From Rhodospirillaceae bacterium (GTDB lineage: Bacteria; Pseudomonadota; Alphaproteobacteria; UBA11136): DNA of 9,842 nucleotides. The position numbers and the translations under genes were made by a program. The notes beneath the pieces were generated by a model. That model was not told the DNA's origin and did no database searches. It was given only the letters and a program-made list of their open reading frames with translations. Below, one piece after another: positions 6,676 to 9,842 of this stretch (positions are counted from its first letter, which is position 1; the number at the start of each line of letters is the position of its first letter). Where the stretch lies: the NCBI GenBank assembly GCA_018663165.1, contig JABJES010000175.1:1-9842 (forward strand), written 5' to 3'.

Positions 6676-6698
6676 GTTATTCACAGCCTGTGGATAAC
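6676..6698. repeat. Head-to-head pair of DnaA boxes forming an 11-bp inverted repeat
   Basis: GTTATTCACAG and CTGTGGATAAC face each other across one base, with a single mismatch between the arms. The right arm is the perfect DnaA box TTATCCACA on the minus strand, and the left arm TTATTCACA fits the relaxed consensus TTWTNCACA. Confidence 0.65.
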
Positions 6699-6699
6699 T

Positions 6700-6708
6700 T
6701 TATCCGCA
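6700..6708 (+). promoter_or_regulatory. Possible DnaA box, one mismatch
   Basis: TTATCCGCA differs from TTATCCACA only at position 7. Its start is 11 bp from that of the neighbouring minus-strand box, about one helical turn. Confidence 0.4.
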
Positions 6709-6787
6709 AAATTATCTGATCGGAAACCGATTGATTATAAAACAATAAATTAAAAGTGTTTCAAATTGTTACACTATGTTTCAAAGC

Positions 6788-6808
6788 TTACCCACAGGGT
6801 TATGCAGA
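6788..6808 (+). promoter_or_regulatory. Two possible DnaA boxes in tandem, one mismatch each
   Basis: TTACCCACA (6788-6796) and TTATGCAGA (6800-6808) each deviate at one position from TTWTNCACA. Their starts are 12 bp apart. They lie just beyond the AT-rich stretch, 17 bp before the manC stop codon. Confidence 0.35.
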
Positions 6809-6824
6809 GCAATCATGTTTTCTG

Positions 6825-8306
6825 TCATTCGCGACCGTAGGAATCCTCAAGCCGCACGATATCGTCCTCACCCAGATATTCACCCGATTGCACCTCGATA
6901 AGGTTGAGCGGGGTCTTTTCCGGGTTTTCCAGCCGGTGCACGATTCCAAGTGGAATATAGGTAGATTCGTTTTCCTTGAGATCGAAAGTCTCTTCGCCAC
7001 GGGTAATCCGCGCCGTGCCGTTGACGACAACCCAGTGCTCGGCCCGCTTGTGGTGTTTTTGTAGAGAGAGTCGGGCACCGGGATTGACGGTGATCCGCTT
7101 GACCTGGAAACGATCCCCGGCATCGATGGATTGGTAAAAGCCCCAGGGGCGATAGACACGGGAATGTGTGATCGGTTCCGGTCGCCCATCGGCCTTCAGG
7201 CGGGCGACGATTTCACGAACGTCCTGGGCTTGTTCCTTTGCCGCAACCAGAACCACATCGTCATCGGCGACAATCACCACATCCTCAAGTCCGATAACGG
7301 CGAGCAGTGGTTTGTCGCTGCGCAGATAGGCATTCTTGACCTCATGGGTGATGACGTCGCCAAGCACTACATTGCCGTTGCCATCCTTGTCTGCGATGTC
7401 CCATAGCGCCGCCCAGGAGCCGACATCATTCCAACCCATATCCACGGGAACCACAGCGGCCTTGTCGGTGTGTTCCATCACCGCATAGTCGATAGAGAGT
7501 GATGGCGCGCGGGCAAAGGCGGTTTCCTCAAGGCGGGTAAAGTCGAGATCCTGTTCAGATGCCTTTAGAGAGCTCCGGCAGGCTGCAAGCATGTCGGGTT
7601 GCAGGCGTTCCAGTTCATCAAGGTAGGCTTGGGTGCTGAACAGGAAAATACCGCCGTTCCAGAACCAGTTCCCTTCCTTGATATAGCCCTCGGCGGTTTC
7701 CCGGTTCGGTTTTTCAACAAAGCGATCAACGAGGAATACATCTGGCGTATCTGGTAAGGCTTTGCCCTGGCGGATATAGCCATAACCGGTTTCGGCCCGC
7801 TGGGGTGCGATGCCGAAAGTGACCAGCGCGCCATCTTTGGCGGCGGCACAGGCGGTGGTGATGGCTTCAATAAATTTATCATCGGCCCGGATGTCTTGAT
7901 CCGATGGCAGGACCAGCATCAGGCTGTCGGGCGCGATTTCAGCCAGTTTAAGGGCGGCGACGGCAACCGCCGGGGCGGTATTGCGACCGACAGGTTCAAG
8001 CAGGATAGCGCCGGGCGAAACGGATATTTCGCGGCATTGTTCGGCGACGATAAAGCGATGCTCGCTGTTGCAGATGATTAATGGTGGTGAAAAGAGCTGG
8101 CGATTGCAAACCCTGGACAGACAGTCCTGAAGCAGGCTTTTCTCCGATACCAGAGGGAGAAGCTGTTTGGGATAAAGCTCCCGCGACATCGGCCACAACC
8201 GCGTCCCGGACCCACCCGAAAGGATAACGGGGACAACCTTAGCGCCGGTGTTTTCGCCGGTGATTTCTCCTGTGTTCTCGCCTGTGGCCTGTTTCTTTTG
8301 GTTCAT
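6825..8306 (-). CDS. manC: Bifunctional mannose-1-phosphate guanylyltransferase / mannose-6-phosphate isomerase (type II PMI)
   Basis: This enzyme joins GTP and mannose 1-phosphate into GDP-mannose, and its C-terminal cupin interconverts fructose 6-phosphate and mannose 6-phosphate. GDP-mannose feeds polysaccharide, O-antigen or GDP-fucose-type sugar synthesis in the cytoplasm. The 493 residues fit the long ManC/AlgA/CpsB form (about 470-480) plus an N-terminal extension. The nucleotidyltransferase signature SGGSGTRLWPMSRELYPK is at 30-47, FVEKP at 196-200 and GWNDVGSW at 291-298. The isomerase motif is QKHHKRAEHW (416-425); the usual form has three consecutive histidines, and the third is Lys420 here. 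EVQSGEYLGEDDI (471-483) closes the cupin. Residues 8-23 are four copies of a TGE[N/I]-like unit. The start ATG overlaps the stop codon of a possible 9-codon upstream frame. hemA lies downstream across the AT-rich region. Confidence 0.94.
   Translation of the reverse strand: MNQKKQATGENTGEITGENTGAKVVPVILSGGSGTRLWPMSRELYPKQLLPLVSEKSLLQDCLSRVCNRQLFSPPLIICNSEHRFIVAEQCREISVSPGAILLEPVGRNTAPAVAVAALKLAEIAPDSLMLVLPSDQDIRADDKFIEAITTACAAAKDGALVTFGIAPQRAETGYGYIRQGKALPDTPDVFLVDRFVEKPNRETAEGYIKEGNWFWNGGIFLFSTQAYLDELERLQPDMLAACRSSLKASEQDLDFTRLEETAFARAPSLSIDYAVMEHTDKAAVVPVDMGWNDVGSWAALWDIADKDGNGNVVLGDVITHEVKNAYLRSDKPLLAVIGLEDVVIVADDDVVLVAAKEQAQDVREIVARLKADGRPEPITHSRVYRPWGFYQSIDAGDRFQVKRITVNPGARLSLQKHHKRAEHWVVVNGTARITRGEETFDLKENESTYIPLGIVHRLENPEKTPLNLIEVQSGEYLGEDDIVRLEDSYGRE
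8238..8285 (-). repeat. Four 12-bp in-frame tandem units at the 5' end of manC
   Basis: The units encode TGEN, TGEI, TGEN and TGAK. Units 1-3 differ by a few bases each, mostly at third codon positions, and unit 4 is degenerate. They lie before the first beta-strand (VVPVILSGG) of the nucleotidyltransferase domain, so the array lengthens a flexible N-terminal tail. Confidence 0.7.
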
Positions 8307-8332
8307 TCTTCTAAAAGCCTGAATTTATTCAT
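8303..8332 (-). CDS. Possible 9-codon upstream open reading frame overlapping the manC start
   Basis: ATG at 8330-8332 opens a frame coding MNKFRLLEE and stops at a TGA that overlaps the manC ATG as ATGA (8303-8306). GAGGG lies about 10 bases upstream, a better ribosome site than the AGAAGA that touches the manC ATG. Translational coupling of manC to this mini-frame is plausible. With nine codons, chance is also a fair explanation. Confidence 0.25.
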   Translation of the reverse strand: MNKFRLLEE

Positions 8333-8411
8333 AATCACTTTTCCCTCATTCGGGCGGGCAACGGTAACATCCCCCTTATGGGGTGTGCACAGAAATTCGC
8401 ACTGAAAAGCT

Positions 8412-9308
8412 TTATATGTCCGGGTCATCCGGCGACATCATATCCTGCAACCCGTCGCCAAGCAGGTTAAAGGCGATCACGGTAATGAAGATAAAAAAGC
8501 CGGGATAGATAGAAAGCCCCGGATGGGTCCAGATCATATCCTGGGCGCTGGAGAGCATATTACCCCAACTCGGAACTGGCGGCTGGATGCCGAGGCCGAG
8601 AAAGCTCAGAACAGATTCAAAGAGGATAATGTTGCCCACCGACAAGGTGGTCGCAACGATGATCGGGGTTAGCACGTTGGGTAGAATGTGCAGCCCCATG
8701 ATACGCCAGCCGCTTGCTCCCTGGGCCTGGGCGGCGAGGACGAATTCCCGTTCGCGCAGGGAAAGTGCTGCACCGCGCACCAGCCGCGCGACGGTTGTCC
8801 ATCCGACCAGCGAAATAATCAGAACCAGACGGTAAAATCCGGCATTGGGTGAGTCCTGAAAGATCGCGCCAAAGCCGAGCTTGGAATAATCGACGGCGGC
8901 GAGAACGATCAACAGAGGCAGCAAGGGCAGGGCGATGACCCCATCGGTTAGCCGCATCAGAAGGGCATCGGTCCGGCCGCCGTAATATCCCGCGACCAGT
9001 CCGATTGCGGTGCCGATTAGGGCGGAAATCAGGGCAGCGGTAAAGCCGATCCCCAACGACACCCGGCCGCCATAAAACAGGCGGAGCAACAGGTCGCGTC
9101 CCAGGGCGTCGGTGCCCAGGGGGTGAAACAGGGAAGGCCCTTCGAGGCGCTGATAGAGATCGACATTGACCGGATCGATATTGAGAAGGGCGGCGATCAA
9201 TGGGGCGCAAAGCGCCAGAATTGAGAGCGCTATCAGGAGGACGAGGCTGATCATCCCCAGACGATGGCGGGCGAAGCCTTTCGGCACACAAGGCAGGCGC
9301 AGGATCAT
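8412..9308 (-). CDS. ABC transporter permease, OppC/DppC type
   Basis: This 298-residue inner-membrane permease belongs to the peptide/nickel importer family (binding-protein-dependent, DppC/OppC side). It has an N-terminal membrane segment (about 18-42) and the family hallmark HPLGTDALGRDLLLRLFYGGRVSLGIG (62-88). Further segments lie near 90-108, 123-139, 158-177, 213-232 and 265-285. The cytoplasmic EAA loop that docks on the ATPase reads REFVLAAQAQGASGWRIMGL (187-206), followed by HILPN. The ending FNLLGDGLQDMMSP is typical. The ATG overlaps the stop of the upstream permease gene as ATGA (9305-9308), and a strong AGGGAGGA site lies inside that gene's end, so the two are translationally coupled. 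No ATPase gene follows; manC comes next after 105 bp. Substrate cannot be assigned: peptides, nickel, opines and sugars all occur in this family. Confidence 0.92.
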   Translation of the reverse strand: MILRLPCVPKGFARHRLGMISLVLLIALSILALCAPLIAALLNIDPVNVDLYQRLEGPSLFHPLGTDALGRDLLLRLFYGGRVSLGIGFTAALISALIGTAIGLVAGYYGGRTDALLMRLTDGVIALPLLPLLIVLAAVDYSKLGFGAIFQDSPNAGFYRLVLIISLVGWTTVARLVRGAALSLREREFVLAAQAQGASGWRIMGLHILPNVLTPIIVATTLSVGNIILFESVLSFLGLGIQPPVPSWGNMLSSAQDMIWTHPGLSIYPGFFIFITVIAFNLLGDGLQDMMSPDDPDI

Positions 9309-9842
9309 CTTTTCCTCCCTAATGTGTCGTAGGATATGCGCGGATCGAGCCAGGCATAGGCCAGATCCGCCGCCAGGTTGGCGAGAAGGGTGATCAGGGT
9401 GGCGAACAGGAGGCCGACCAGCGCCAGATTGAAATCATTGCCCATAATTGAATCGAAGATGAGCTTGCCCATGCCGAGATAGGCGAACATGGTCTCGGTG
9501 ATCAGGGCTCCGGAAAAAAGCGTGCCGAAGGAAAGGGCGAGAATTGTGGCGACGGGGATCAGCGCATTACGCAGACCATGACGCAGAACCACACGCAGCT
9601 TGCCAGCACCCTTGGCCCGTGCCGTGCGGATAAAGTCCGCCTGAAGGGTCTCTATCATGGCGGCGCGCATATAGCGGGTATAGGTGGCGAGCTGGGCAAG
9701 GGTCAGGGTGAGGACGGGCAGGGCGAGATGGCTGAGCCTGTCGCCAAGACTATCGATTCCGACGGTGGCCATGCCGCTGGCCGGTAGCCATCCGAGGATG
9801 ACTGAAAACAGAATGATCAGCAGCAAAGCCAGCCAGAACAAG
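9305..9842 (-). CDS. ABC transporter permease, OppB/DppB type, 5' end cut off
   Basis: The 178 or so visible codons are the C-terminal part of a family of about 310-340 residues; the start lies beyond the right edge. The TTG at 9839-9841 is an internal leucine codon, not a start. Visible features are FWLALLLIILFSVILGWLPASG, the typical DppB segment before the periplasmic loop, and ALPVLTLTLAQLATYTRYMR leading into the EAA loop DFIRTARAKGAGKLRVVLRHGLRNALIPV. ETMFAYLGMGKLIFDSI follows, and the ending is AYAWLDPRISY. It would pair with the DppC-type permease encoded immediately downstream, which it overlaps by four bases, to form the transmembrane channel of an ABC importer. Confidence 0.92.
   Translation of the reverse strand, partial: LFWLALLLIILFSVILGWLPASGMATVGIDSLGDRLSHLALPVLTLTLAQLATYTRYMRAAMIETLQADFIRTARAKGAGKLRVVLRHGLRNALIPVATILALSFGTLFSGALITETMFAYLGMGKLIFDSIMGNDFNLALVGLLFATLITLLANLAADLAYAWLDPRISYDTLGRKR

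Larger units (their letters stand above)
6520..6824. other. 305-bp AT-rich non-coding region with a DnaA-box cluster; candidate replication origin or DnaA-binding locus
   Basis: No credible gene lies between the hemA start and the manC stop; the open frames here have no family-like sequence. The stretch 6731-6790 has 12 G or C bases in 60, i.e. about 80% A+T, in a window otherwise GC-rich. DnaA-box matches (consensus TTWTNCACA) are at 6677-6685 (+), 6689-6697 (-, perfect TTATCCACA), 6700-6708 (+, one mismatch), 6788-6796 (+, one mismatch) and 6800-6808 (+, one mismatch). The tandem repeat TCTCAATATT lies at 6604-6624. Boxes on both sides of an AT-rich stretch resemble a small bacterial oriC. 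The genes around it are not ones I associate with alphaproteobacterial origins, so a DnaA-regulated promoter or a DnaA-titrating site is an alternative. Confidence 0.45.

Noticed and set aside
6667..6681. Possible CtrA site (TTAA-N7-TTAA) next to the DnaA boxes
   Set aside because: The first half matches, but the second half reads TATT, so the site does not fit the consensus.
6719..6731. ATCGG-AAA-CCGAT dyad inside the AT-rich region
   Set aside because: A 5-bp stem in isolation; it may belong to the origin-like structure but is too short to call by itself.
6337..7064. Plus-strand frames of 138 and 102 residues crossing the hemA start and the AT-rich region
   Set aside because: They overlap real genes at their ends, lack good ribosome sites, and their non-coding-region parts show low-complexity AT-driven composition.
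8371..8383. CCCC-CTTAT-GGGG dyad between the permease genes and manC as a terminator
   Set aside because: The stem is only 4 bp and no T-run follows on either strand.
8617..9291. 224-residue frame in another reading frame of the DppC-type permease gene
   Set aside because: Arg/Pro-rich shadow translation with no family features; the permease frame has hallmark motifs throughout.
9839..9841. TTG as a possible start of the DppB-type permease
   Set aside because: The family has about 140-160 more residues before this point, and the reading frame stays open to the edge, so this is a truncation and not a start.

Overview
The window looks like a chromosomal segment of an alphaproteobacterium, probably from the Rhodospirillales or a related order; the order is not resolved from this sequence. 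The main reason is a hemA-type 5-aminolevulinate synthase (the C4/Shemin route to heme, typical of Alphaproteobacteria). Supporting points are the moderately GC-rich genes and a fabI / glycine-zipper lipoprotein / pdxH neighbourhood of the kind seen in that class. Most of the window is ordinary core or semi-core metabolism. I see no transposase, integrase, phage gene, CRISPR array, tRNA or rRNA.

Layout. Positions 1-1100 (minus strand) hold the 5' two-thirds of fabI (enoyl-ACP reductase, cut by the window edge) and a small glycine-zipper outer-membrane-type lipoprotein. Positions 1211-5276 (plus strand) hold four genes in one direction: pdxH (PLP synthesis), a FieF-like CDF metal exporter, a 515-residue fusion of an APH-type kinase fold with a P-loop kinase, and a tandem universal stress protein. 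The lipoprotein gene and pdxH are divergent, and a perfect 18-bp palindrome lies between them. Positions 5308-6519 (minus) hold hemA, convergent with the stress-protein gene across a 31-bp gap made of a short tandem duplication. Positions 6520-6824 are a 305-bp AT-rich non-coding region. Positions 6825-8306 (minus) hold manC (GDP-mannose synthesis). Positions 8412-9842 (minus) hold two overlapping permease genes of a peptide/nickel-type ABC importer; the upstream one is cut by the window edge.

How the genes relate. PdxH makes pyridoxal 5'-phosphate, the cofactor of HemA, so two steps around PLP and heme lie a few kb apart. The APH/P-loop kinase fusion followed by a tandem Usp protein repeats a pairing I recall from the mycobacterial dormancy (DosR) regulon (Rv2004c/Rv2005c). 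This suggests a stress or low-oxygen role for the CDF-kinase-Usp run. ManC would feed capsule, LPS or exopolysaccharide synthesis.

The most interesting non-genic object is the region 6520-6824. It holds one perfect DnaA box, a second box fitting the relaxed consensus arranged head-to-head with it, and three one-mismatch boxes. The boxes flank a stretch of about 60 bp that is about 80% A+T, and there is a tandem AT-rich repeat nearby. It is a candidate replication origin or DnaA-binding regulatory locus, not a proven one.
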